DNA of 8,901 nt, taken from positions 1-8,901 of the forward strand of contig CAMOXP010000045.1 in NCBI GenBank assembly GCA_946629205.1, written 5' to 3'. The notes beneath the pieces were generated by a model. The model worked only from the letters and a program-made list of their open reading frames with translations, did not search any database and was not told the DNA's origin. Numbering within the stretch: the stretch's first letter is position 1; every line of letters begins with the position of its first letter. The translations under genes and the position numbers were made by a program. The stretch comes from an uncultured Bacillota bacterium (lineage in GTDB: Bacteria; Bacillota; Clostridia; Peptostreptococcales; Anaerovoracaceae). Below are positions 1 to 6,278 of this stretch, piece by piece.

Positions 1-995
1 AGGTCGGCGAAGAAGAAATCGCCGAAGTCATTTCCGGATGGACCGGCATCCCGGTTGCCAAACTGGTCGAGACCGAACGGGAAAAACTGCTTAGGCTGCC
101 GGAGATTTTGCACCAGAGAGTCATCGGTCAGGAGGAAGGCGTGCAGTCTGTCGCAGAGGCTGTCCTCAGAGCGCGTGCCGGGCTGAAGGATGCGAAGAGG
201 CCGATCGGGTCATTCATCTTCCTGGGACCGACCGGCGTGGGCAAGACAGAATTGGCGAAGGCGCTGTCCGAAGCGCTCTTCGATTCCGAACGGAACATGG
301 TCCGGATCGACATGTCCGAGTACATGGAGAAGCACTCCGTTTCCAGACTGGTCGGAGCGCCTCCGGGATACGTGGGCTACGATGAAGGCGGTCAGCTGAC
401 GGAAGCCGTCAGACGCAAACCGTACAGCGTCATCCTCTTCGATGAAATCGAAAAAGCGCATCCGGATGTATTCAACATCCTGCTGCAGCTCCTCGACGAC
501 GGACGTCTGACCGACAACCAGGGCAGGACCGTGGACTTCAAGAACACCATCGTCATCATGACTTCCAACATCGGAAGCAGCATGCTGATCGACGGCATCC
601 GTGATGACGGAACCGTGGATCAGGAGGTCAAGGAGCAGGTCGAGAATGAAATGAAGAAATACTTCAGACCGGAATTCCTGAACAGAATCGACGATATCGT
701 CGTCTTCTCACCTCTGACCAAGGATCAGATCATCCGGATCATTGAACTGGGACTGAAGGACATCCAGGTGAGACTTACAGAGCGTGAGATCACACTGGAA
801 CTGACCGACGCAGCCAAGGAGTTCATCGCGGATGAATCCTACGACGCCACCTACGGCGCGCGTCCGGTCAAGCGGTTCCTGCAGAAGAACATCGAGACCG
901 AGCTCGCGGGAGAGATCATCCGCGGCACGATCGCAGACGGCGACCACGTCGTCATCGATACCGACGGAGAGAAGCTCACATTCTCAACGAAGTAA
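1..995 (+). CDS. clpB: ClpB protein disaggregase, C-terminal part (5' end outside window)
   Basis: The reading frame is open from the window edge (first full codon at 3) to TAA at 993-995, giving 330 residues of a protein usually near 860. ClpB is a cytosolic hexameric AAA+ disaggregase that pulls polypeptides out of aggregates together with DnaK/DnaJ/GrpE. What is visible is the end of the linker ([13 protein letters not shown]) and the whole second ATPase domain: Walker A GPTGVGKT (225-248), the pore-loop segment GYVGYDEGG, Walker [11 protein letters not shown], sensor-1 TSN, arginine-finger region [10 protein letters not shown], sensor-2 YGARPVKR and the C-terminal D2 small domain. Motif wording ([28 protein letters not shown]) fits ClpB better than ClpC, and a ClpP-binding loop, expected in ClpC/ClpA, is not seen. 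A convergent hairpin follows 13 bp after the stop. The promoter, and any CtsR/HrcA site, lies off the left edge. Confidence 0.93.
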   Translation, partial: VGEEEIAEVISGWTGIPVAKLVETEREKLLRLPEILHQRVIGQEEGVQSVAEAVLRARAGLKDAKRPIGSFIFLGPTGVGKTELAKALSEALFDSERNMVRIDMSEYMEKHSVSRLVGAPPGYVGYDEGGQLTEAVRRKPYSVILFDEIEKAHPDVFNILLQLLDDGRLTDNQGRTVDFKNTIVIMTSNIGSSMLIDGIRDDGTVDQEVKEQVENEMKKYFRPEFLNRIDDIVVFSPLTKDQIIRIIELGLKDIQVRLTEREITLELTDAAKEFIADESYDATYGARPVKRFLQKNIETELAGEIIRGTIADGDHVVIDTDGEKLTFSTK

Positions 996-1008
996 CAAGA
1001 ACCAATAA

Positions 1009-1084
1009 AAGAGCGGCTGGGGAGACATGCAGCTGTAATCCGCAGGAGCGAGGACATCAGCGGAATGTCTCCCCAGCCGCTCTT
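1009..1084. terminator. Long bidirectional hairpin between convergent clpB and membrane-protein gene
   Basis: A perfect 20-bp inverted repeat has arms AAGAGCGGCTGGGGAGACAT (1009-1028) and its complement at 1065-1084. A nested 5-bp stem, TCCGC (1039-1043) with GCGGA (1060-1064), abuts the right arm. A-rich sequence precedes the left arm and TTATTGTT follows the right arm, so the structure can end transcription from both directions, as its position between convergent stop codons suggests. The stem is much longer than a normal intrinsic terminator. Its loop carries TCCGCAGGAGCGAG, the core of the 53-bp repeats at 5391-5654, so this may be a member of a dispersed palindromic repeat family reused as a terminator. 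Confidence 0.8.
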
Positions 1085-1095
1085 ATTGTTGCTTG

Positions 1096-1629
1096 TTATT
1101 GGACGAGCTTGAGGTTCTCCGGGCTGCCTTTGAAGCGGCGCCGGTACCAATTGATGAGGAAGGTCATGACGTAATCATAGAGGAGCGCCATGACGATGCC
1201 GGCAGCGATAAGTCCGGCTACCGGCCAGTCAGGCATGTGAATGCTCGAGGCAAGAACCTGCCGGAACAACAGAAGACCCAGACATACAACCGCGGCGAAG
1301 TAGCAGGCCTTGATGACCAGCTGCAACGCGCCGCTTTTTATTTTCTCAATATAGTATTTGAGGATGGCGTAATAGCCGAAGCAGAACACGTACGGGATCA
1401 GGGCGAGCTTGTTGGGGACAAGAATGAGTCCCAGAAGACTTGCCGCGGCGAAGACGGAGAGCCCGCCCGCGACTCCTGCTTCAATGACCATGACAGCCGT
1501 AAAAAGAGAGCTGATCAAAAAGAGAGTCAGCTCGATTCCCGGCACGAATGACGCGCCGAACATAAATATGACAGCGAGGGCGGTGCAGATCCCGCCCATC
1601 GCGATTTTACCGGTTTTGTTTTGTTTCAT
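1096..1629 (-). CDS. Six-helix integral membrane protein, ECF S-component-like
   Basis: A 177-residue hydrophobic protein. The chosen start is the ATG at 1629-1627 (MKQNKTGKIAM), 2 bp after the stop of the J-protein gene; an upstream ATG at 1689 in the same frame would overlap that gene by 58 bp and add a non-membrane, unconvincing leader. There is no clear Shine-Dalgarno sequence, so translation probably depends on ribosomes finishing the upstream gene. Roughly six membrane segments are visible, near residues 8-28, 30-50, 52-72, 75-95, 101-122 and 135-160. The opening TGKIAMGGICTALAVIFMF resembles the first helix of substrate-binding S components of ECF vitamin transporters, and size and helix count fit. 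DUF2232/YybS-type proteins are an alternative. No EcfA/EcfT genes are visible and no substrate can be named. It is the last gene of the DUF815-DUF5685-J-protein operon. Confidence 0.75.
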   Translation of the reverse strand: MKQNKTGKIAMGGICTALAVIFMFGASFVPGIELTLFLISSLFTAVMVIEAGVAGGLSVFAAASLLGLILVPNKLALIPYVFCFGYYAILKYYIEKIKSGALQLVIKACYFAAVVCLGLLLFRQVLASSIHMPDWPVAGLIAAGIVMALLYDYVMTFLINWYRRRFKGSPENLKLVQ

Positions 1630-1631
1630 TT

Positions 1632-2285
1632 TTATATGCAGTCGCAGCAGCAGTCTGCGCAGATGTAGCACTGGAGCGCCTGGCAGCACAGATCGTCGTT
1701 GCCCATGGAATTGTAGCCGTGACCCTGCGCCTGGTTCTGGTAGACATTGCCCTGGTTCATCAGGCTGGCGTAGTGGCGCCGGTATTCCTGATTGGTCGGT
1801 TCCATGTTGCAGGCGGTCTGCAGGTTGTTGACAGCATCGTCATACCAGCCTTTGCGTGAGGACAGCACGCCTTTGAGGAAGAACCATTCGGCGTTCCTGA
1901 CGGACATGCCGCTCAGCGTTGCTTCCGCGCTGTCGAGCCGGCCTCTGTCGATGTCCTGACGGATCCGTTGGAAGTCCGCGCTGTAGTCGTAGTCGCTCTG
2001 CGAGTCATAACTGTTCTGGGAGTCGTAATTGCTCTGGGAGGCGTAACCGCCCTGAGAAGCATAACCTCCCTGGGACGCGTAGCCGCCGGAGCCGGAGCCG
2101 CTCGGCTTCTTCATGAGCATATCATAGGCCTCGTTGACCTCCTGGAGTTTTTTCTCTGCCAGATCCGCGAGAGGATTATCAATATACTTATCCGGGTGGT
2201 ATTTCTTGACAAGCTCTTTATAAGCCGCCTTGATTTCTTCTTCTGATGCCCCTGGTTTTATTCCCAATATTTCATATGGATTCAT
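1632..2285 (-). CDS. J-domain protein with Tyr/Gln/Gly repeat, TPR-like helices and Cys-rich tail
   Basis: The 217-residue protein starts at ATG 2285-2283 behind AGGAGA, 14 bp inside the end of the DUF5685 gene. Residues 1-60 are a J domain with the HPD motif at 30-32, which in this family stimulates DnaK ATPase. Residues 67-102 are six hexapeptides (GGYASQ three times, then [18 protein letters not shown]), a flexible low-complexity linker. Residues ~103-172 form TPR-like helix pairs ([20 protein letters not shown] and the [20 protein letters not shown] stretch), suggesting protein binding. The end is unusual: eight cysteines within 17 residues (200, 201, 206, 209, 212-214, 216), apparently a metal-binding or membrane-attachment tail. 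The Gly/Phe region and zinc-finger domain of true DnaJ are absent, so this is a specialised co-chaperone and not the housekeeping DnaJ. The client is unknown. ClpB and a DUF815 ATPase nearby support a quality-control role. Confidence 0.88.
   Translation of the reverse strand: MNPYEILGIKPGASEEEIKAAYKELVKKYHPDKYIDNPLADLAEKKLQEVNEAYDMLMKKPSGSGSGGYASQGGYASQGGYASQSNYDSQNSYDSQSDYDYSADFQRIRQDIDRGRLDSAEATLSGMSVRNAEWFFLKGVLSSRKGWYDDAVNNLQTACNMEPTNQEYRRHYASLMNQGNVYQNQAQGHGYNSMGNDDLCCQALQCYICADCCCDCI
1980..2087 (-). repeat. 18-bp coding tandem repeat in the J-protein gene
   Basis: Six consecutive 18-bp units encode residues 67-102 of the J protein. The first three give GGYASQ and the last three are diverged versions keeping Tyr and Ser/Gln ([18 protein letters not shown]). 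The units vary at third codon positions, so the repeat has been kept at protein level and is not a fresh DNA expansion. Copy number is likely to vary between strains. Confidence 0.85.
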
Positions 2286-3177
2286 CTGATTCTCCTTTGT
2301 CTGTTTTGTTTAAGATCTCCTCGGTCTTTCGATTCATGCCGAGGTAAATCACATTGTCTATTATACCTTGATTCTTTTGAATATCAAGTGATCCTGCCTG
2401 CTGGCTGAGCACTGCCAGATACTGATAGAGATTGAACTCCAGATCGCCGCGGATCCGCCCCCGGAACTGCTGGGGCGTTTCCCTGTCTTCGCCGCCCCGG
2501 TATTCGAACCGGTAGAGCAGCGGGTTGTAGGCGCCGCTTTCGATGTTCTCCTCGATGTCGTCGGCGGCGTCCATCAGATAGATCCACTTGCCCATATGAT
2601 ACCCGATGCGGCCGAAGGTTTCGTGAAGTTCCTGTGAATTCGGGTACAGGGTCCGCGCGCCTTCACAGAAAATGACGTCCATGATCTTCGAAAAGCTTTC
2701 TGCTGCTTCATCCAGGCTCGCGCACTTGGCTTTCTCCAGACCGTTCAGCTTCGCCAGGTTGATCTCGATGCCGTCGCACAGCGCGGGGTATTTCTTCACC
2801 AGTTTCCTATGCAGTCGCTTCAGAAGCCGGGCGGATGCTTTTGCATAGAGCTTGCCCTCGTCGTGGGCGTCATCGAGCATTTTGTACCAGGCCAGGATCA
2901 GCATCACGTCGCCGGCGTACTCCACGGCGCGGTTGCGGATGATCGTCTTGTCTTTGATGTGGTGGGCGATGCAGTGCTCCTGGACCGGCGCGTCCGGCGT
3001 TTCGTCAACGCACGCCAAAAGCAGCGCCAAAAAAGCGGCGTCGTAACTGAGGACCATGCGCGGCAGATTGCCGTACTCAGCGCCGATGTATTTGCACACG
3101 CCGCAGTAATAGCCCATATATACTTCGTATTCCCGGACCTTGAGCTCCGGCTTGAAAATCTGTACGTAACCTAACAT
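2272..3177 (-). CDS. DUF5685 family protein (CGVCK motif, two acidic Asp-rich motifs)
   Basis: A 301-residue protein starting at ATG 3177-3175 and ending in TGA that overlaps the J-protein start by 14 bp. The N-terminal block [20 protein letters not shown] (residues 18-37, with C25-x2-C28), followed by [12 protein letters not shown], is what I recognise as the DUF5685 signature, a largely helical family of Firmicutes with no established function. Further cysteines and histidines (C69, H72, H73) could complete a metal site. Two acidic motifs stand out, LDDAHDE (101-107) and [21 protein letters not shown] around 200-220; both could bind divalent metal. No signal peptide or membrane helix is seen, so it is probably cytosolic. 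The ribosome binding site is weak (only AGGG), which fits coupling to DUF815 11 bp upstream. Family assignment is from memory of the motif; function is unknown. Confidence 0.82.
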   Translation of the reverse strand: MLGYVQIFKPELKVREYEVYMGYYCGVCKYIGAEYGNLPRMVLSYDAAFLALLLACVDETPDAPVQEHCIAHHIKDKTIIRNRAVEYAGDVMLILAWYKMLDDAHDEGKLYAKASARLLKRLHRKLVKKYPALCDGIEINLAKLNGLEKAKCASLDEAAESFSKIMDVIFCEGARTLYPNSQELHETFGRIGYHMGKWIYLMDAADDIEENIESGAYNPLLYRFEYRGGEDRETPQQFRGRIRGDLEFNLYQYLAVLSQQAGSLDIQKNQGIIDNVIYLGMNRKTEEILNKTDKGESDESI

Positions 3178-3178
3178 C

Positions 3179-3200
3179 TATAACCCTATTATAACCCTAT
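3179..3200. repeat. 11-bp tandem duplication across the DUF815 stop / DUF5685 start junction
   Basis: TATAACCCTAT occurs twice in direct succession (3179-3189 and 3190-3200). The copies cover the last codons and TAA of the DUF815 gene and the leader of DUF5685. Read on the coding strand, each copy supplies ATAGGG, so the weak AGGG ribosome-binding sequence is duplicated. Confidence 0.75.
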
Positions 3201-4418
3201 CTTCAGAAGCTCAATGAACTGGCGCGCTGTCCGCGGGCTCCTGCCGTTTCTGCGTATCGCAAAAGCCTCCGCTCTTTTCATGAGTTCCTCTTCGGAGATC
3301 TCGTCCTCGCCGTCGCCGACTGCGACGCCGTATTCATCCGCCAGAGAGCGCACGATGGAAAGGTATTCATCCTTTCCGGGCTTGCTGAAGGTGATGGTGA
3401 GTCCGAAGCGGGCAGCGAGACTCATGGTCTCCTGCATGGTGTCGTTCAGATGCAGATCATCATCGAAACCGGCGCCGCTCACACGGTCGGATGCAGATTC
3501 GCGGACCAGGTGGCGGCGGTTGCTCGTCGCGTAGATGACGGAGTTGCCGGTGCATCCGGTGATGCTGCCTTCCAGGGTAGCCTTGAGGGCGGAGAAGTTA
3601 TCATCATTTCCTGCGAAGCTCAAGTCGTCGATGAAGATGATGAATTTGAGCGGATTCGCTGCGATCTCTTCCATGACAGAAGGAATCTGGAAGAGCTGCT
3701 CTTTTTTCATCTCGATCAGGCGCAGACCCTGATCAGCGTATGCTGCGGCGACAGCCTTGATGGTGGAGCTCTTGCCTGTTCCCATGTCGCCGTAGAGGAG
3801 CATGTTGCTGGCGCCGCTCCCGCTCAGAAGGGCTTCCGTGTTGCGGATGACGAGATCCCGCTCGCGTTTGTATTCAAAGAGCTGATCGATGCTCTGCACA
3901 TCCGGGTGCGCGACGGGAACGATCTGTCCGTCCTCAACCCGGAAGAAGGTGTATTTCGCGTAGATGCCGTAGCCGGTCTGCGAAATGTCCGCCAGCTTAC
4001 GGGTGAAGTCCTTCACTAGGTTCAGATCAGTTGTTTTCCATTTCGGAAGGGCGAGGCTGCTTTCCGGCGAATCAGAATCCAGCACCATTTGCCGGATCTC
4101 TGCAGAAGTCACCGCTGCGACTTCGCTGATTGTGCTCAGTTCATTCTTGACGGCCGCTGCGATTTCCGGATCGATCTTCTGTCCCGCCGCTACAGCCTTG
4201 ACGTAAAAGTTGTCATCCTCCAGGACGAGCTTACGGATGTATTCCGAAAAGTTCGCCCCTTCGGGGTAAAGCAGCGAGATGAAATCGCTGTACGCCGCGA
4301 CGCTCCTCTCCTCGAGCAGTTTCCGCAGAGCGGCTACCGCCGCATCCTCTCTGACGTGGCGAAAGACAGCCAGAGAATCGATTTTGGTTTTCAGTTCGTT
4401 ATACGCGTTTGCGCTCAT
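3189..4418 (-). CDS. DUF815 family AAA+ ATPase
   Basis: A 409-residue protein starting at ATG 4418-4416 behind a good AAGGAG site. Residues 1-~180 are helical and unrecognised. The C-terminal half is a AAA+ domain: Walker A GDMGTGKS (210-217), Walker B FIIFIDDLSF (259-268), sensor-1 region YATSNRRHL (296-304), then DRVSGAG and an SPRTARQFIELL end. The sequence between Walker motifs (RLIEMKKEQL..IP.VME.I) and the FDDDLHLNDTMQETMSLAARFG block match DUF815, a widespread bacterial ATPase family of unknown role. Walker B ends in DD where most AAA+ proteins have DE, as I recall for DUF815, so this is not evidence of inactivity. It is the first gene of the leftward operon with DUF5685, the J protein and the membrane protein. 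The family is sometimes labelled plainly as 'ATP-binding protein'. Confidence 0.9.
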   Translation of the reverse strand: MSANAYNELKTKIDSLAVFRHVREDAAVAALRKLLEERSVAAYSDFISLLYPEGANFSEYIRKLVLEDDNFYVKAVAAGQKIDPEIAAAVKNELSTISEVAAVTSAEIRQMVLDSDSPESSLALPKWKTTDLNLVKDFTRKLADISQTGYGIYAKYTFFRVEDGQIVPVAHPDVQSIDQLFEYKRERDLVIRNTEALLSGSGASNMLLYGDMGTGKSSTIKAVAAAYADQGLRLIEMKKEQLFQIPSVMEEIAANPLKFIIFIDDLSFAGNDDNFSALKATLEGSITGCTGNSVIYATSNRRHLVRESASDRVSGAGFDDDLHLNDTMQETMSLAARFGLTITFSKPGKDEYLSIVRSLADEYGVAVGDGEDEISEEELMKRAEAFAIRRNGRSPRTARQFIELLKIGL

Positions 4419-4460
4419 TGATTTGGCTCCTTAATTTCTCTTTCTTATTATTCTGCACAG

Positions 4461-4490
4461 ATTATACAACAAAAAGCGAAAGTGGTTTAA
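4461..4490 (-). promoter_or_regulatory. Sigma-70-type promoter of the DUF815 operon
   Basis: On the minus strand a perfect TATAAT (4466-4461) lies 42 bp upstream of the DUF815 ATG. The best -35 candidate is TTAAAC at 4490-4485 with an 18-bp spacer, a weak match. The strong -10, AT-rich surroundings and the following AAGGAG site make this the likely operon promoter. Confidence 0.6.
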
Positions 4491-4522
4491 AAACTTTTTT
4501 TGTACAAATTGCCCGGAATGGG

Positions 4523-4551
4523 TTGACACCAAAAGCAACGAGGTCTATTAT
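4523..4551 (+). promoter_or_regulatory. Near-consensus sigma-70 promoter upstream of a short transcript
   Basis: TTGACA (4523-4528), a 17-bp spacer and TATTAT (4546-4551) form one of the best -35/-10 pairs in the window. Transcription would begin near 4558. The first 95 nt contain no sensible open reading frame and end at an intrinsic terminator, so the promoter appears to serve a small RNA or a leader, not the downstream rlu gene directly. Confidence 0.75.
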
Positions 4552-4557
4552 ATGAAT

Positions 4558-4652
4558 GCGTTACTGATTTAATTCAATAAAGCAACCTAAATCAGTCTAG
4601 TAGCATAACATCTATCTTCTTGAATTGAGACCTTCGGGTCTCTTTTCATTTT
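4558..4652 (+). ncRNA. Candidate small RNA (~95 nt)
   Basis: This stretch is bounded by a strong promoter (4523-4551) and an intrinsic terminator (4627-4652). It holds a perfect 9-bp stem, ACTGATTTA (4563-4571) with TAAATCAGT (4588-4596), enclosing a 16-nt loop, then an unstructured stretch rich in A/C/T (about 4597-4626) before the terminator stem. That layout (5' stem, single-stranded middle, terminator) is common for bacterial regulatory RNAs. It does not match any RNA family I recognise (not 6S, SRP RNA, tmRNA or a known riboswitch). It could instead be an attenuated leader for the rlu gene. Confidence 0.5.
4627..4652 (+). terminator. Intrinsic terminator with UUCG tetraloop
   Basis: GAGACC (4627-4632), loop TTCG, GGTCTC (4637-4642), followed by TTTTCATTTT. 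The C(UUCG)G loop is exceptionally stable and the T-tract is clear. It lies upstream of the rlu gene and ends only 20 bp before its ATG. Confidence 0.85.
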
Positions 4653-4657
4653 AAATA

Positions 4658-4666
4658 TGTTATACT
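4658..4666 (+). promoter_or_regulatory. Extended -10 promoter for a leaderless rlu mRNA
   Basis: TGTTATACT (4658-4666) is a TGn extended -10 element with a TATACT hexamer; no good -35 is seen, as is usual for this class. The hexamer ends six bases before the ATG at 4673, so the standard geometry puts +1 on the A of the start codon. No Shine-Dalgarno sequence lies in front of that ATG, which agrees with leaderless translation. Confidence 0.6.
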
Positions 4667-4672
4667 ATTTCC

Positions 4673-5377
4673 ATGAGACTGAATAAATACATCGCGTCAG
4701 CGGGTGTCTGCTCCCGGAGAAAAGCGGACGAGCTGATCGCCAACGGAAATGTGAAAGTCAACGGCGCCGTCTGCCGGGAGATGGGAACGCAGGTCGAGGA
4801 GGGAGACACGGTCTCCGTCAACGGCAAGATCATAGAAGCGGATGCGGCCAAGGTTTACGTGGTCGTCAACAAGCCGCTTGGTTATATTACGTCCATGGAT
4901 GATGACAAGGACCGCCCGACAGTAGCGGATCTCGTTTCAGACATTCCGGAGCGTCTTTTCCCTGTGGGCCGATTGGATTACAATACGACAGGTCTTCTGA
5001 TCATGACCAACGACGGCGATCTCACCTACGCGCTGACCCATCCCAAGCACGAGGTCAGCAAAACCTATATCGCCACAGTTGCAGGCGTGGTTTCAAACGT
5101 CCGTCTGGCAAAGCTGCGCAAGGGAGTCGACATCGGCGGCTTCGTCACATCGCCTGCCCAGGTGCGCGTCCTGAAACAGAATCCTCGTTCCGCAGTCGTG
5201 GAAATCTCCATCCACGAAGGCAAAAACCGCCAGGTCCGCAAGATGTTCGCCGCCGTCGGGAACAAAGTCCAGTCCCTGGAACGCGTCGCCATCGGCGACA
5301 TCCGCCTCGGCCGCCTACTGCAGGGCCACTACCGCAAACTCACCCGCGCCGAGATCGAGTACCTCAAATCCCTGTAA
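4673..5377 (+). CDS. rluB: Pseudouridine synthase of the RluB/RsuA family
   Basis: A 234-residue enzyme that would convert a specific rRNA uridine to pseudouridine; in RluB the target is position 2605 (E. coli numbering) of 23S rRNA. Residues 1-~50 are an S4 RNA-binding domain (MRLNKYIASAGVCSRRKADE). The catalytic domain has VVNKPLGYITS (64-74) and motif II GRLDYNTTGLLI (99-110), with the catalytic aspartate at D102, then TNDGDLTYALTHP and a GKNRQVRKMF block near the end. The start at 4673 is fixed by homology, since the S4 domain begins immediately. RsuA or RluF specificity cannot be excluded by eye, so the symbol is provisional. The gene stands alone: divergent from the DUF815 operon, preceded by a terminator, and convergent with kal. 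It lacks a Shine-Dalgarno sequence. Its 3' end would be transcribed into the 53-bp repeat array. Confidence 0.9.
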   Translation: MRLNKYIASAGVCSRRKADELIANGNVKVNGAVCREMGTQVEEGDTVSVNGKIIEADAAKVYVVVNKPLGYITSMDDDKDRPTVADLVSDIPERLFPVGRLDYNTTGLLIMTNDGDLTYALTHPKHEVSKTYIATVAGVVSNVRLAKLRKGVDIGGFVTSPAQVRVLKQNPRSAVVEISIHEGKNRQVRKMFAAVGNKVQSLERVAIGDIRLGRLLQGHYRKLTRAEIEYLKSL

Positions 5378-5390
5378 GCATGGAACTGCA

Positions 5391-5654
5391 ACAGACGCGG
5401 CGGGTGCGACGAACGCCTTCCGCAGGAGCAAGAAAAGAAACAGCAGAGTGCGGCGGGTGCGACGAACGATTTCCGCAGGAGCGAGAAAAGAAACAGCAGA
5501 GTGCGGAGGGTACAGTGAACGCCTTCCGCAGGAGCGGAAGAAATCAGCAACGGGCTAAGACAGACGCGGCGGGTGCAACGAACGATTTCCGCAGGAGCGA
5601 GAAAAGAAACAGCAGAGTGCGGAGGGTACAGTGAACGCCTTCCGCAGGAGCGGA
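5391..5654. repeat. 53-bp tandem repeat array, five units
   Basis: Five related units follow the rlu stop. Their TTCCGCAGGAGC core recurs at 5418, 5471, 5524, 5587 and 5640, with spacings of 53, 53, 63 and 53 bp. Unit ends alternate between a GCGGGTGCGACGAACG type and a GAGGGTACAGTGAACG type. A higher-order duplication is visible: 5450-5538 and 5566-5654 are identical over 89 bp except at one base (5461 G, 5577 A). Cores can form small hairpins; the best is CTTCCGC-AGGA-GCGGAAG at 5523-5540. The 53-bp period is not a multiple of three, and reading frames through it give compositionally odd, unconvincing peptides, so I treat it as non-coding. One core copy sits in the clpB-end hairpin at 1039-1049. 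The 446-bp gene gap at 5378-5823 consists of this array plus the palindrome that follows. Confidence 0.9.
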
Positions 5655-5811
5655 GAATAACTGCAAACGAAACGAACAAAGAGAATAATAAACAACGCCA
5701 GACTTGTCTGAGCGGCTTAGGCCGTGAGTTTGTCTGGCGTTATTATTCTCTGTGAGTGAGTTTATGCAGTTATCCGCGACGAGGACGTAGTGAACTGTAC
5801 CCTCCGCACTC
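5615..5811. repeat. Large imperfect palindrome joined to the repeat array
   Basis: Three nested pairs of complementary segments share one centre near 5715. The outer pair is GAGTGCGGAGGGTACAGT (5615-5632) with its exact complement at 5794-5811. The middle pair is ATAACTGCA (5657-5665) with 5765-5773. The inner pair is the stem at 5680-5703 / 5732-5751. The left outer arm is the last unit of the 53-bp array and the right arm is an inverted copy, so the element is a repeat unit mirrored around a terminator-like core. Confidence 0.8.
5680..5751. terminator. Bidirectional terminator between rlu and kal
   Basis: AGAGAATAATAA (5680-5691) and ACGCCAGAC (5695-5703) pair with 5732-5751; a 4-nt bulge lies on the left side. 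A further small stem, CGGC-TTAG-GCCG (5713-5724), sits in the loop. The GC-rich upper stem is flanked by T-rich sequence on both strands (TTATTATTCTCT rightwards, TTGTTTATTATT leftwards). This suits the ends of two convergent genes. Confidence 0.7.
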
Positions 5812-5823
5812 CTAAGGCTGCAT

Positions 5824-6213
5824 TTATTTCCTCTTCATCTCTTTCGGCGTCACGCAAGTTCCGGAAGCTCTTGCAACGATGATCGGCTCTTCCAGGAAGT
5901 CAGCAGCGGAATCGTTGATGTCTTTTCTGGAAACGATGACTTTTCTTGCTTCGAAAGTCATGTGTCTTGAAGTGTTTCCGATTTTGTCGATTTCGCCGTA
6001 AGCTTCGATGTAGTCGCCGGCATAAGTCGGAGCCAGGAATTCTACGTTATCATAAGCGCAGAACAGACCTTCGTCTCCGTCCAGTTTGATCAGCAGTTCG
6101 GTAGCAACGTCACCAAAGAGGTGTACCATGTGTGCGCCGTCAACCAGTTCTCCGCCGTAGTGAGCATCCTTTGCAGACATTCTGAGTCTCAGTGTTGAAG
6201 TAATTTTTTCCAT
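5824..6213 (-). CDS. kal: 3-aminobutyryl-CoA ammonia-lyase (lysine fermentation)
   Basis: A 129-residue hotdog-fold protein. It removes ammonia from L-3-aminobutyryl-CoA to give crotonyl-CoA, a late step in fermentation of lysine to acetate and butyrate. I recognise the family from [20 protein letters not shown] (residues 8-27), [12 protein letters not shown], the [27 protein letters not shown] stretch (45-71) and RASGTCV near the end. Length is normal for a single-domain hotdog enzyme. The start at 6213 is chosen because AAGGAGA lies eight bases upstream and homology begins at MEKITS; an in-frame ATG at 6243 adds ten basic residues and overlaps the ribosome binding site. A sigma-54 promoter (6295-6279) gives a leader of about 55 nt. 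The gene is divergent from the KDD-like regulator, and kdd of the same pathway follows that regulator. Related beta-alanyl-CoA ammonia-lyase activity is the main alternative; the kdd context favours Kal. Confidence 0.88.
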   Translation of the reverse strand: MEKITSTLRLRMSAKDAHYGGELVDGAHMVHLFGDVATELLIKLDGDEGLFCAYDNVEFLAPTYAGDYIEAYGEIDKIGNTSRHMTFEARKVIVSRKDINDSAADFLEEPIIVARASGTCVTPKEMKRK

Positions 6214-6278
6214 CTTGAATCTCCTTTTCATATTATTGATCAAAAAGTGTGTACTGATTTTGCACTGCGATTATATAT

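Noticed and set aside
1..995. ClpC instead of ClpB
   Set aside because: Sequence around the linker and second Walker A follows the ClpB pattern; no mcsA/mcsB/ctsR genes are visible. The N-terminal and coiled-coil domains that would settle it lie outside the window.
1630..1689. Longer start for the membrane protein at 1689
   Set aside because: It would overlap the J-protein gene by 58 bp and encode an Arg/Leu-rich leader from the J protein's Cys-rich tail in another frame; the ATG at 1629 leads straight into the first helix.
5391..5654. CRISPR array
   Set aside because: The whole 53-bp unit repeats, including what would be spacers; there are no unique spacers and no cas genes nearby.
5380..5755. 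Small proteins encoded in the repeat region on either strand
   Set aside because: Frames shift from unit to unit because 53 is not a multiple of three, composition is Arg/Gln or Ser/Cys-skewed, and no ribosome binding sites fit. Treated as non-coding.
6214..6243. Longer kal start at 6243
   Set aside because: The extension covers the AAGGAGA site that serves ATG 6213, and family homology begins at MEKITS.
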